64,000 bases of DNA, taken from assembly GCA_030685235.1 (NCBI GenBank), contig MU839132.1:186001-250000 (forward strand). Direction: 5' to 3'. Below are positions 34,255-44,469 of the stretch, in pieces; position 1 is the stretch's first letter; each line of letters starts with the position of its first letter. The DNA is from Copromyces sp. CBS 386.78. Taxonomy: Eukaryota > Ascomycota > Sordariomycetes > Sordariales > Sordariaceae. The notes beneath the pieces were generated by a model. That model worked only from the letters and a program-made list of their open reading frames with translations, was not told the origin of the DNA and searched no databases. The position numbers and the translations under genes were made by a program.

Positions 34255-36569
34255 ATGGTGCATTTTCACCTAAACGCTGGCCTGTGGGCAGCTCTCCTGG
34301 CATTGACATCCCTACAACCATGTTCTGCCGATACGCGCGTTGATCTCATTGTCCGCCCCAACGGTGGAAATGTTTCCTCGCCGATTATGTACGGACTCAT
34401 GCACGAGGTAAGTTTTACTACCCTAGCCCTTTCCCCGGCCAGTATCACTCACTCAAAAAATACTATAGGACATCAACAACTCCGGCGATGGCGGTATCTA
34501 CGCCGAGCTCATCCGCAACCGTGCCTTCCAGTCCGGCGACGAGTCCCGTTACCCAGTTACTCTCGACGGTTGGTCGCCCGTCAATGGTGCCAAACTTAGC
34601 CTGAAGAAGCTTCCTCAGCCGCTCTCTTCGGCTCTGCCTACCTCCATGAACGTAGCGGTCCCAGCATCTTCCACTAAGAAAGTTGGCTTCGCCAATGACG
34701 GGTACTGGGGCATGGACGTCAAAGTCCAAAAGTACACCGGGTCGTTCTATGTCAAGGGTGCTTACCAAGGAAAGTCGTTCACAGCTTCGCTCCAGAGTGC
34801 TCTGACTGGCGAGGTGTTTGGGACCACCGAGGTACCCATCAAGAAGGCTGGCAATGATTGGGTCAAGTATGACTTCAACTTGATTCCCAGAAAGGCGGCA
34901 CCAAACAGCAACAACACGTTCGCAATCACCTTCGATGCTGCAGGCGTCCGTGGTGGCTCCCTTGACTTCAACCTTATCAGTCTGTTCCCGCCGACATACA
35001 AGAACAGGCCGAATGGACTGAGAGTCGATATCATGGAGGCTTTAGCTGCACTTAAGCCGGTAAAATATTGTCCAATACAGCTTGTACCTCCAAAACCATC
35101 TAACATGGCCGACAGAAATTCCTTCGCTTCCCGGGCGGCAATATGCTCGAGGGCAACACCCTCCCAACTTGGTGGAAGTGGAACGAAACCATCGGAGACC
35201 TCAAGAACCGTCCTGGCCACGCCGGTGTCTGGAATTATCCTACAACCGCTGGTCTGGGATTAGTTGAATACATGCAGTGGTGCGAGGACCTCAACTTGGA
35301 GCCAAGTCAGTTCTCACCCTCCTCTTCCCTTCTCAAATCCAGAAGACGCTAATATAATCCTCCAGTTCTCGCTGTCTGGAGTGGCCTTGCTCTCGATGGC
35401 GGCGAACTCCCCGAATCTCGCATCGACGAGGCCGTCCAAAGCGCTCTCGATGAGCTCGAATTCCTCACCGGCGACGCCTCTACACATTGGGGTGGTATTC
35501 GCGCCTCCATCCTCGGCCATAAACGCCCCTGGAAGATTCGATATGTTGAAATTGGTAATGAAGATTGGCTAGCTGGCCGTCCTGCTGGCTTCGAGCATTA
35601 CATGAAATATCGCTTCCCAGCTTTCTTCAAGGCGTTCCAGAAGAAATATCCCAAGATCCAGCTCATCGCCTCGCCGTCAGTCTTCGACGGCATGACTATT
35701 CCCAAGCCAGCCGCTGGCGATTATCATCCTTACTTGACACCGGATAACATGGTGTTGCAATTCAACAAGTTTGATGGTTTGACGAGGGATAACTTGACCT
35801 TGATTGGTACGTTCTTGGAAACCTGAACCCGGCAAAGCAGTTTTCATATTGACTTTTATCCAGGCGAGGCAGCGTCAACGCATCCCAACGGCGGTATCGG
35901 CTGGGATGGAAACATCATGCCGTTCCCTTGGTGGGGAGGCAGTGTTGGCGAAGCCATCTTCCTGCTCGGACTGGAGCGCAACGGTGACAAAATCATCGGT
36001 ACCACTTACGCTCCCGGCCTTCGCAACCTCAACCGCTGGCAGTGGTCCATGACGCAGATTCAACATGCTGCTGATCCAGCCTTGACCACACTGTCGACCA
36101 GTTACCATGTCTGGAAGGTATGTCCATGTTCTTTCCTTCTCCTACATCTTAGAAACAGATGGCTAATATATTCTTTTCATCTCAGCTCCTGGGCACCACC
36201 GCCATAACCCAAACTCTCCCTATCACCGCCAAGACCGGTGGAATTGGCCCCCTCTACTACGTCGCTGGCGAGACGGAGAGGGGAACCAGCGTCTTCAAGG
36301 CCGCCGTCTACAACTCTACCGAGCCAGTTGCCGTCTCGGTTCAATTCGCGGGACTTGCTGGAAAGGTAAAGCAGTCGCATAAGAAAGCGGCAACCGGTAC
36401 TCTGACGGTTCTGACGGGCCCGGCCAATCCTTATGAGTACAATGACCCGTGGAAGCACAACAATGTGGTTAAGGAGACCAAGACCAAGTTGAACGCGAAG
36501 GAGGGAGGCACCTTTTCCTTTACTCTGCCGCAACTGAGTGTTGCTGTTTTGGAGACGGATAGTGATTGA
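34255..36569 (+). CDS. secreted alpha-L-arabinofuranosidase, GH51
   Basis: Six exons, 34255-34407, 34469-35059, 35116-35305, 35366-35806, 35864-36117 and 36186-36569, all have GT-AG borders and matching phase. They give 670 residues, normal for fungal GH51. A signal peptide ([20 protein letters not shown], cleavage near SADT) precedes the GH51 start VIVRP-like DLIVRPNGG and [20 protein letters not shown]. The catalytic barrel contains [12 protein letters not shown]. The predicted acid/base is Glu377 in VEIGNED, and the predicted nucleophile is Glu460 in IGEAAS (family GEYA/GEYAS). The C-terminal beta domain ends [11 protein letters not shown]. It removes arabinose side chains from arabinan and arabinoxylan outside the cell. 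Exon 2 alone encodes the N-terminal CBM4-like jelly-roll. The reading frame is intact. Confidence 0.92.
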
Positions 36570-37027
36570 GTCAGACAGAGCGGTGGTACAGATCACCGAA
36601 GACTGAAGACAGAGCGAGACTGGTCGCAAAGAGCTGGTCTAATAGCAACTTTATGACAACCTTGAAAAGATAATAATTCTCCGACGAGTATGCCGTATGG
36701 CTTTTGCAAAGGCCTACTTGCACAGCCACTGCTAAGAAACCCCAGAAAAGCTCAGATGCTTCGAGTAGGTGCTTATCCATCACCACCTTCTACTTGTGAA
36801 TCTCGTCTGCAGGAGAAAAGACCGCGGTCCTGGCCTGCGAGAGGCTCTGGAAACGTTGGACGTCGTCGCCTCCCAGTCCCAGATCGTCTTGGTCAACAGC
36901 TAGCTCGCTCTTACTGTTTTCGTTATTGTCGATAATCATGCTCAAAGGATGATACTCCCCCGTCACCGCCAAATTCGGACAACCCGCTGCATTCACACCG
37001 TTCACACCACCGCCTTCCCAATCATCA
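36570..37027. other. convergent 3' flanks of GH51 and GIY-YIG genes
   Basis: An open frame in minus continues here in an alternative frame past the GIY-YIG gene stop (down to 36790), but I see no splice path or homology that makes it an exon. Nothing else was recognised. Confidence 0.4.
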
Positions 37028-38250
37028 TCATTCGTCCTCCTCTGGCTCCTCCTCGTCAAGATCCAACTCTTGCTGTTCCGCCCCGAAGTCTTCATCTTCA
37101 TCTTCATCCTCAAGTACGGTCCCCATGCATTCCTCTGCGGACCTGCCGTCTTTTTTGCATCTGGCGCAATGTTGTTGCCTATCACACACATAATGATTCT
37201 TAACACACCGTTGGCAGCGTAGTTTGACGGACTTGCCCCTGATAGGGACCCACGGCTGTACCTTCTCTCCACGAGCCGCAAGCTTTTTCTGATGGAGCTT
37301 GGCTGTTCTCTCGTGTCGCAATAACAACGGCGCGGACTTGAAATTTCTATTGCATAATCCGCAATAGAATTCACCCAACTTCCCAGCTACACGGTCCTTG
37401 TGCCTCTGTGATAGGTAGTGTCTGTTGAGGTCCTTTATGGTTTGGAAAACCTGGTTGCCGCAATCTTTGCAAATAAAACGCTTCTCCTCCTCTTCACTAT
37501 CAATAACATCTCCCCGTTTAAGCTCTGGAATTCCGAAACGCGTAGGGTTCATTCCATTGAGACTAATATATCGATATTTGGCCTTTGGCCAGGGGCAGAG
37601 GTCCTTGTACTTGGCGTTCCAGAAACCCCAAGTCTTGTTAGACTTCAACGACCAGAAAAGACAGTGCATGGCAGCCTCAATTACTACGACGATGTTAGGA
37701 ATATGTTATTCTTTGGGTACAAGTGTGAGGATATAGTTATTCTTACCGATAATTAGAACCCGGATTCTGTTCTTCTGTTGCTTGGAATTGGTAACTTCGC
37801 AACTTGCGCACAATGAACAATTCTATATCCTCGGTCGAGGGCCTGTTGAACGGTCTGAGCCGAAGGCCTCTTGCTAAAGTGAGGGCGTATTTGAAGGTGG
37901 GTTTGGATACGCCTCTTGATGCCTCCTGAAGACCTTGTGGAGGAGCCGATGTAAATAGCTGGCGTTGAACCGGGTCTTTCGAAAACGAGGATATACACCC
38001 CCCAGTTTTGCCTTGAGAAAATACTAGGCAGCGATTTAATGGTCTCGATGGTTGGGGGTGTAGGGCTGCCGAGCAGAGCAGAAACACCCCGAGCGAATTT
38101 GACATTGGTAGAGGTACCAAGAAGTCCTAACAAAACCTCATATGAGGGAATAAGGGTAGAGATTTCAGGAATTACATAGGGATTGTTCACAATTTCCCAT
38201 ATGAATTTGTGGAGCTCTCTCGGGACGGCAACTTCAGGTTCGGACGCCAT
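37028..38250 (-). pseudogene. GIY-YIG nuclease-like / zinc-finger protein, split by a frameshift
   Basis: The ATG at 38250 opens MASEPEVAVPRELHKFIWEIV and leads to a GIY-YIG core: GVYILVFERPGSTPAIYIG, then GGIKRRIQTH with the expected Arg. The frame stops at 37753. The neighbouring frame continues RIRVLII up to a donor at 37747/37746. It rejoins at 37683 as VIEAAMHCLFW, where the Glu fits the catalytic Glu of the fold. Exon 2 (37683-37028) encodes LCPWPKAKYRYISLNG, two C2H2 fingers (CKDCGNQVF..H..H; CGLCNRNF..H..H), a Zn2Cys6-like cluster (CQRCVKNHYVCDRQQHCARC) and an acidic tail (EDEDEDFGAEQQELDL). A one-base loss just after IPSN (about 37770) explains the break. It is a pseudogene or a sequencing error; both halves are otherwise well preserved. 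Nuclease activity is a family inference. Confidence 0.65.
37031..37122. repeat. dispersed 3' coding repeat, copy 2
   Basis: This is the partner of 27561-27652; it encodes the acidic tail of the GIY-YIG/zinc-finger gene immediately before its stop codon. Confidence 0.75.
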
Positions 38251-38525
38251 GTTGACCACAATGCTGATGATGGATGAAGGAGAGAACGAGAGACGGGAAA
38301 AACTTCACGTCTATGGGGGAGAAGGACGGGGTGTACCGAAGCCATCATTACTAGGGAAAGAACAACCCAATATCACTCCCACCTTCCTCGACATAGGGGA
38401 GAAGGACGGGGTGTACCGAAGCCTTCATTAACATAGTCTTTCCTTGGGCGGAGCCAGATATGCCCGAGGAAGACAGTGAAGCGCCCATAAATCCACATCT
38501 CTAGGAAGACTGCTCTCAATGCTTC
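38251..38525. other. short intergenic stretch with direct repeats
   Basis: This is the 5' flank of the GIY-YIG gene. It contains two ~35-base direct repeats (listed separately) and, near 38513-38552, a TGCTTCCTAATGCTCTGAA unit repeated about twice that runs into the AA9 remnant. Confidence 0.6.
38315..38430. repeat. pair of ~35-bp direct repeats
   Basis: The word GGGGAGAAGGACGGGG-TGTACCGAAGCC-TCATTA occurs at 38316-38350 and 38397-38430, with one mismatch (CATC/CTTC). The start-to-start distance is about 81 bases. Confidence 0.9.
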
Positions 38526-38759
38526 CTAATGCTCTGAATGCTTCCTAATGCTAGCGCAAGCAGCACCGGCGGTGCGCAGCTGTACATTGCGTGCGCACAG
38601 CTCAACGTCACCGGCGGCACGGGCACGATTAACACCAGCGGCAAGCTGGTCTCGTTCCCTGGTGCTTACAAGGCCACCGACCCCGGTATCTTGTTCCAGC
38701 TTTATTGGCCTATTCCTACTAGCTATATCAACCCGGGACCGTCGGTTGTTACTTGCTAG
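38526..38759 (+). pseudogene. AA9 (ex-GH61) lytic polysaccharide monooxygenase, C-terminal remnant
   Basis: About 70 codons ending at a TAG at 38759 encode [20 protein letters not shown]..., a Gly/Thr loop, [20 protein letters not shown] and [17 protein letters not shown]. This is the typical C-terminus of fungal AA9 oxygenases, including the QLY tyrosine that caps the copper axially. The N-terminal His, the second copper His and the signal peptide are all missing. The sequence upstream switches abruptly into a short repeat and gives no further AA9 match in any frame. It therefore reads as a truncated remnant left by a rearrangement. It still has fungal codon bias, so the loss may be fairly recent. 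It could alternatively be a distal exon of an unusual gene, but I see no donor exon. Confidence 0.75.
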
Positions 38760-39404
38760 GTACTTTAGATGTAAGGGTTGCTGGATGGGGCGATTGTGAC
38801 TTGTGAGCAAGCATTGTCTGGTTGGTGGTAGGGCTGGGCAGGTTGATAGAAGTATGTTCTCCGGTATATACTTGATTGTTGATGTTGATGATGGGGAGCA
38901 TTCATAGCTCTCGTATACATAGTCATTCGCCTTTTCCAATGGCATACGGTTGTCAAAGCGACAAGACATATGCGTCTCAGTTTCAGCTCTCCTTGCCAAG
39001 GCTTCAAGTGAGGATATCATAGGTATGCAAGTACCTTTAACTAGGTATATGCCAACCTCTCACTTCGCTCCCTTCTCATGTCATCCCCCAATTGGCCCAT
39101 CTCTTTGCCGTGGCTTTTATCGTAGCCTCCCTACTGGGCGCGACAACCATGCACTGCCCCTCTGGCTGCCTTTCCTCGAAATGGTTGAGTTCAGGTGGAA
39201 AGTGCGCCCGCCCTCTGTCTAGATATTCGGGCCTAAGCCACCTCACGTTCGCACTTGCCAGACTACCAACTCGGAGCCTGATCAGAACTTTTGCTTTCCC
39301 ACTTTCCGTTTCTTGAGTGTTCTCCCCGCACTTTTCTCTTCCCCATCACACTCGTCTACTTCTGGTCAACAAAACACAGCACGGCAAGCGGAAGATCGCT
39401 CAAA
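38760..39404. other. intergenic
   Basis: A pyrimidine-rich leader precedes the gene at 39405. No other feature was recognised. Confidence 0.5.
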
Positions 39405-42400
39405 ATGAGCGCGGCGGAGACGGACGATTCCAACGTATCTACGAACCTTCAGAGGTTGTTTTCCAAGTCAAAATCTCTAGCCGAGGCTTTGCGTTCCACT
39501 GGTGCAATATCAGCCACGAAAAGGGTTCTGTGGAAAAGGACGAGTCAGAAACGCCATGAAAAAGAGATTATTCGTCATGTCGTCGTCGATTTTGCAAGCC
39601 CGACGAGGGCTAACCTCCCACAGATGTTTCAAGAAGGATTGGATATTCTTAACGACCAGGGTCGGGTTTGGGAACGCGCCGTGTATGGGTACGAGATTGC
39701 CCCTATAACTGTGAACAAAGAACCTATCCGCCTCAGCCTCAATCCACACAAACTTACCGCCCATCTCCAAACTCCCGATCCTACCGGTAATTATGACCCT
39801 ACCGATCGTACCGCCTGTCGGGTCCTGGCCACGGGATTGGCGCATGAGTTACGCTTGCTTCCTTTGGAGTATAACACCAAGATTGAGTTAATCGCCGAAC
39901 ATCGCTTACCCGCCTTACTCAAATCATATTCGGAACGGCTGGACACACCCTCCCTAGCGACTCTTGTTTCTGACAAGGCAGAGTATGATACGTTTCGCGT
40001 TTGTCGCTTTCAGGTACCCTGAATTGAAACAGGTCAAGTGTTGAGCTGACATTTCTTTAGAGAGATCGCGGCTCTCGTCGAAAGAAAGATACTGCTGGAT
40101 GCAAAAGAGCAAGAAGATGGTGCTAGCATTCAGCTGCAGCCCAAACACATGGTATCGGCAGCAACATCGAAATGGTTAAGCGACATACCGGTGAGGGACT
40201 TGGCTCGAACATCATCGGCTACCAAAACCGCCAGTAACGACTTGAATGATGCACCCGAGTGTTCACGCTATGAAGATATATTGGTCAGATCACCTGCCTT
40301 TAAGTGGCTTTGTGCCTCAATCTTAAAGGAATTGACCTTGCAGCGAGGTCCTTTTCGGTCCTTCTCGAACACAATTCAAGAGGCTCTTGACTCCAACGAA
40401 CTAGAATGGATCATCAGGTTCAGATTTCAATGGGACCTGGCTGGGTTCCTTACACACGAATACGGGGACAAAGACCAAACGCTTGGTGAGGTCATTACAA
40501 TAACAGGAACACCTGACAATGCTCAAGCTGTTACCTGTTCAACTTACCTTCATCAGGTATGGCCTTGCGTGGGTCCTGAAATTCTATGCGCTATTCAGGA
40601 TGCCTTTAGAAGGCATGGTGAGAGTCAAGGCGTCACAGAGGTCTGTGGTAAGTACATACCTATCCATTGCAGGTGTTGATCGCACTTGCACTATAAAACT
40701 TTGTTTGGGGAAGCACATGCTGATCATGATGTTTCAGACTTGCACTTGTTGTATGGCAAAACGAGACCCACAAAGTTCACTGCCCAGTTTCAGCCAAACA
40801 CATCTGCTTTTTGGTTCGATGTAAAAGGAACCAAAGAAGCAATAAGCGAGGCAGTTGAAGTAGTGGCATGGATAGTTGGTGCACTTCGATCTTCAGATCA
40901 CGACACTGGAATTTTCATCCGCCCAGAAATTGGGAAAATAACTTACGACACAGATGGCATGAAGGCGCTGCATATCAAGTACGCTCGCCTGACCCCTTTG
41001 AGCAACGAGCAAGGTCAAATGGCCCATTCACCAATCCTACAGAATGGGAGATGTTGGCAGGCTATGTTCAGAAATCCTGTTGTTGTTTCCGAGTTTCCAA
41101 TCCCTCGGAGGCCGCGCAGCCTGGAACATAGCGGGCTGGAAATCAGTTTCGATATGATGGCTTCCCTTGTTCAAGCGCCACGACTTACTGAGTATGCTGG
41201 CCGCCAATATCTGAAAGGATTTTCCTCGATGCTTGTTGCAGTTAAGAAAACCGACGGCATAGTGCTTTGGCATCATTACTATAACCCTTCTGGTGGCAGA
41301 GTTTCCTACTCGGATGCGGCGAGCAGAGAACGCCCGGATTGTCAACACATCTCGATTGAAGACATTCTGGCAGCGCGGCACATCATAGGCTGGTGCAATC
41401 ATGCCCAGTTTAGAGCAGGTGAGTCCCTCAACTTGAGTTTTTTGACCATATTACCATGGAAAACCTCGAGTCTGTCGACGGAACGATGTATACTAATACT
41501 GGTTCAACTAGGTGACCCAGCCATTGCCTGTGGCTCTATCAAACCTTCGGGGCTGCCCTTGCCATCACGTAAAGTTCTCCTAGAGAAGATCACTCTTTCC
41601 GCCGGGTCAACAGTGACTGCAGGGGTGAGCTTTGCTATTGGAGAAAAAGACAAGCCGATACACATTTCCCGGGACAGTTACTTACTGAAGCTGAAATGGG
41701 TACACCAGAAATCTGTGGTGCTTTGGGATGTCGCCGACAAGCGCGGGTGGCTACTCAATGGCATCGATGCTCTCTTTCATCTGCTGCGCAACTCGTTGGA
41801 GAGTTGTCGTACCGACAAGTTTAACTCACTGTTTCTCTTCGATTTCTCAATGTTCAAGATCTATACGGAAGCCAACAAGGTCTCGGCTATTCTAACTCTC
41901 GGGGATCACAATAACCGAAAGCTGGCGATGTATGTCCGGGATGAAAACCCGCACACGTCATACATAACTCTCCAAGACAAGGTGGAAGAACTAATTGGCA
42001 CACTCGAAAGAATGTTCGATCACCAATCCGAGGTTCGAACCTCAAAAGGAATAAACGCCAATGTACGGTTACGCCGTCGCCTTCAGGGCTGGGATTTCTG
42101 TGATCTAGTGCTTGGGCGTGATCTTGATCTCCGAGAGGCTTCACTGACTATGGACGCATTCAGCTGGGTTGATTTCGTGAAAGAGATTGGGGCGGTGACT
42201 CTTTTGGGTAAAGGGTTTGGAGAACTGATAGTTCCGGCTCTTGGTTCCAAGCCGTGCTTCTTGTCAGAACTGGGCCGCCATCCCAAAGGGAAAGTATTAC
42301 CTCTGCGCCGGCGTGGACGACATACTTCACATCGCTGGGGACCTTTCTTCTGACGAGAAACATGAAGACACTACGGTGAAGCTTTTGCGCCTTACCAGAC

Positions 42401-43011
42401 AACGGGGATGGTTGAATCCATCTCCAAGGGGCCACCCCTTCTCTGCCTGTCCATGCTCGACCAAGGACAGCTCCGAGGCGCCCTCGAACACCAAATGCTG
42501 TCCTGTACAATTTGTTGTGCCGGCAACAACGACCAAGCTCCCTCGCCTTTCCAAAATGCAGCACCGCATCATGCCGTCTCATCTGGAAGAGTCCAGAAAT
42601 GGCGCTGTCATTTTTGGCCAAGGACTCGTCAACTTGATCAGGCGCCTTTGGCCGGATGATGGGGTTGACCAAATTGTCACGGTCTCTCCTACGGACATTT
42701 CGGCTCAGCCAAACGATTCTTTCCTGGATAGCAATCAGCAGGTTTCAAACATGTTGCCTCCTGACGGGAGTGGTAGCGACTCTGGAGACTCTGCCACACA
42801 AATGGATAGGATGACACCTTCACCTACGGCCGATCCTTCGCATCCAACTTCATGTCTAGTTGTCAACAACGGTGGAAAGAGTCAAGTTTTTGTTTTATCA
42901 CCACCAAGCAGGCTCGGCAGTGACGAGATGGGTGAGCCGATCGACATGAAGCAAAAGGGAACGAATGTCATTCGGCAACGTTTGAGAAATTGGGTGGTAG
43001 GAAATCGGTAA
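39405..43011 (+). CDS. large fungal protein of unknown function, apparent frameshift near 42230
   Basis: From ATG 39405 (MSAAETDDSNVSTNLQRL) I read exons 39405-40013, 40065-40647, 40738-41418 and 41512 onward. The frame continues through ..GKGFGELIVPALGS and would stop at 42353. The +1 frame opens just before 42241 and runs 256 codons to 43011 (PSRASCQNWAAIPKGKYYLC...). The two frames look like one protein of about 1100 residues interrupted by a single extra base at about 42225-42241. No short intron restores the frame. The layout is mixed alpha/beta with motifs such as FWFDVKGTKEA and VVLWDVADKRGWLLNG, and it has a disordered, Ser/Pro-rich C-terminus. I recognise no named domain; it resembles the large unannotated proteins common in Sordariomycetes. 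The 93-base intron at 41419-41511 has no stop and is a multiple of three. Confidence 0.55.
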
Positions 43012-44101
43012 ATGAAGGGACGGATGCAGAATGTACCGAACATTTTGGAGGGCGCCATTGGCTTGAGCTGTCCGTGTGAATTCTTTTATTTTGTCTCTCA
43101 TCTTTCCCCAACCTTTAGAGACATTTCTGGCTCCTTTTCTCCTTTTATTTTGCCCTGTTATCGGCCATCCTCTTACCGCACCCCGGCTGTTCTCCACGTT
43201 TGTTCCTCTTTTCCGAGGCTTTCATCACTTTCTTCCTTCGCCTTGCCAATAGGTCGCTCCAGTCGTGTGTTGAGTCTCGTGTGTTTTTCTTTTGGGTAGC
43301 TCTTCCTATCTTCTTTCCTGTGATGCTTTGGAACTCTCAACACCCATCCAATCATGTGTCCTCCACTTCAATTTTTCTTCATTGTTTCGATATATTCACA
43401 CCGTTTGGTTGGATATCATTTCCTGCTCCACCGTTAGTTCTTTACATAGTACGACTGCTTTTCACTGATGACTATTTCGCCCAACGTTCAGTCTTATATG
43501 TAGGGAAAACCTCGGAGAGTGTCCAGAAGAGTTCAGAGGAATCTGGTCATCAGATCCCGAGCGTTTTTTGTCCATAGACGTAGGGGTCTTGAAATGCAGT
43601 AAGGATACCCTGGCTGTGTCGAGAGTGATCCAAAAAGGTGTAGTCGTCATTGTGCCAAGAGTCACAGGCTAATAGCGACAGAGTGCCCGATGGTTCTAGC
43701 TGACGCCCGAGCTGAAGAGTGTCAGCGAGAATGAAGTGGAAGTGAGCAAGTGCCCCGTGAATTGAGAGTTGCGGAACGCCAAGACGCGGCACGGAAGCTA
43801 AACAGACAGTGCAAACCGCCCGATGACTAAGCAGTTCACCCCGCATTGCGCGGTAGCAGATCTGCAGATCTGGCAGTCCGCTGGTGCCACTGTACCTCTA
43901 AACTCCAGTGGACTTCGACTCTTGACTTCAACTTTCTCACTTCAGATTCGCGGCTGGACACTCTTCTTCATCAGCACCACCACGCGCTGCTGCTGTCCGA
44001 GGGAAATGAAGAGGGCATCTTGCTCACCCTAGCTTCTTCTTTTCTTGATGTGACTACTATCCCACCGGCCCCTAATACGACATCCGAACGAGTCGTTCAA
44101 C
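43012..44101. other. intergenic, pyrimidine-rich
   Basis: Long C/T-rich stretches (43060-43480) on the plus strand suggest 3' UTR/promoter sequence. No coding region was recognised. Confidence 0.5.
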
Positions 44102-44469
44102 ATGAGTTTGATCGCCAAAATCGTCACCATGATGTGGTTCAAGGTCGAGGTTTGTTTTCCAGTCTTCCTTCCATCGTAGGGGTACTGACTAAACTCTCCT
44201 TCTCTCTGCTTTAGGACGCCCTTGTCGCTCGAGTCCTTCAAATGCCACAATTCCACCACGGCGTTCGCAAGATCCATCGAACCGTCGAAGAGTTCCGCCA
44301 TGGCCGTGATCCCAATGAACCGCTGCGCGAGGGCGAGGCGACCGAGGATCCGAATCTACAGAAGCCACAAGTCCAGGCCTTTGTCAAATTCTTCATCGAT
44401 GAAATACGCAATCAGGCGCGGGGAACGCCAACCGACATCGATAATCAACCACTACCTCCCAAGAAGTGA
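44102..44469 (+). CDS. small Mrx7-like mitochondrial protein (100 aa)
   Basis: Exon 1 at 44102-44149 encodes MSLIAKIVTMMWFKVE; exon 2 at 44215-44469 encodes DALVARVLQMPQFHHGVRKI...QPLPPKK. The donor is gtttgt, the acceptor ctttag, phase 0, and the total is 100 residues. Size, the short hydrophobic/aromatic N-terminus and the FHHGVRKIHRTVEEFRHG core fit the fungal Mrx7 family (yeast YNL211C, part of the MIOREX mitochondrial gene-expression assembly). The start context (caacATGA) is good, and the first exon is too short to be noticed by length alone. The molecular role of the family is poorly known. Family assignment is moderately sure; the two-exon structure is likely. Confidence 0.62.

Noticed and set aside
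36790..37027. extra exon of the GIY-YIG gene in an alternative frame
   Set aside because: The frame is open and protein-like in part, but no splice path avoids the normal stop and the acidic tail homology ends at that stop.
42033..42046. 14-base palindrome GAGGTTCGAACCTC resembling a tRNA T-arm
   Set aside because: It lies inside a coding frame and no acceptor, D or anticodon stem is found around it.
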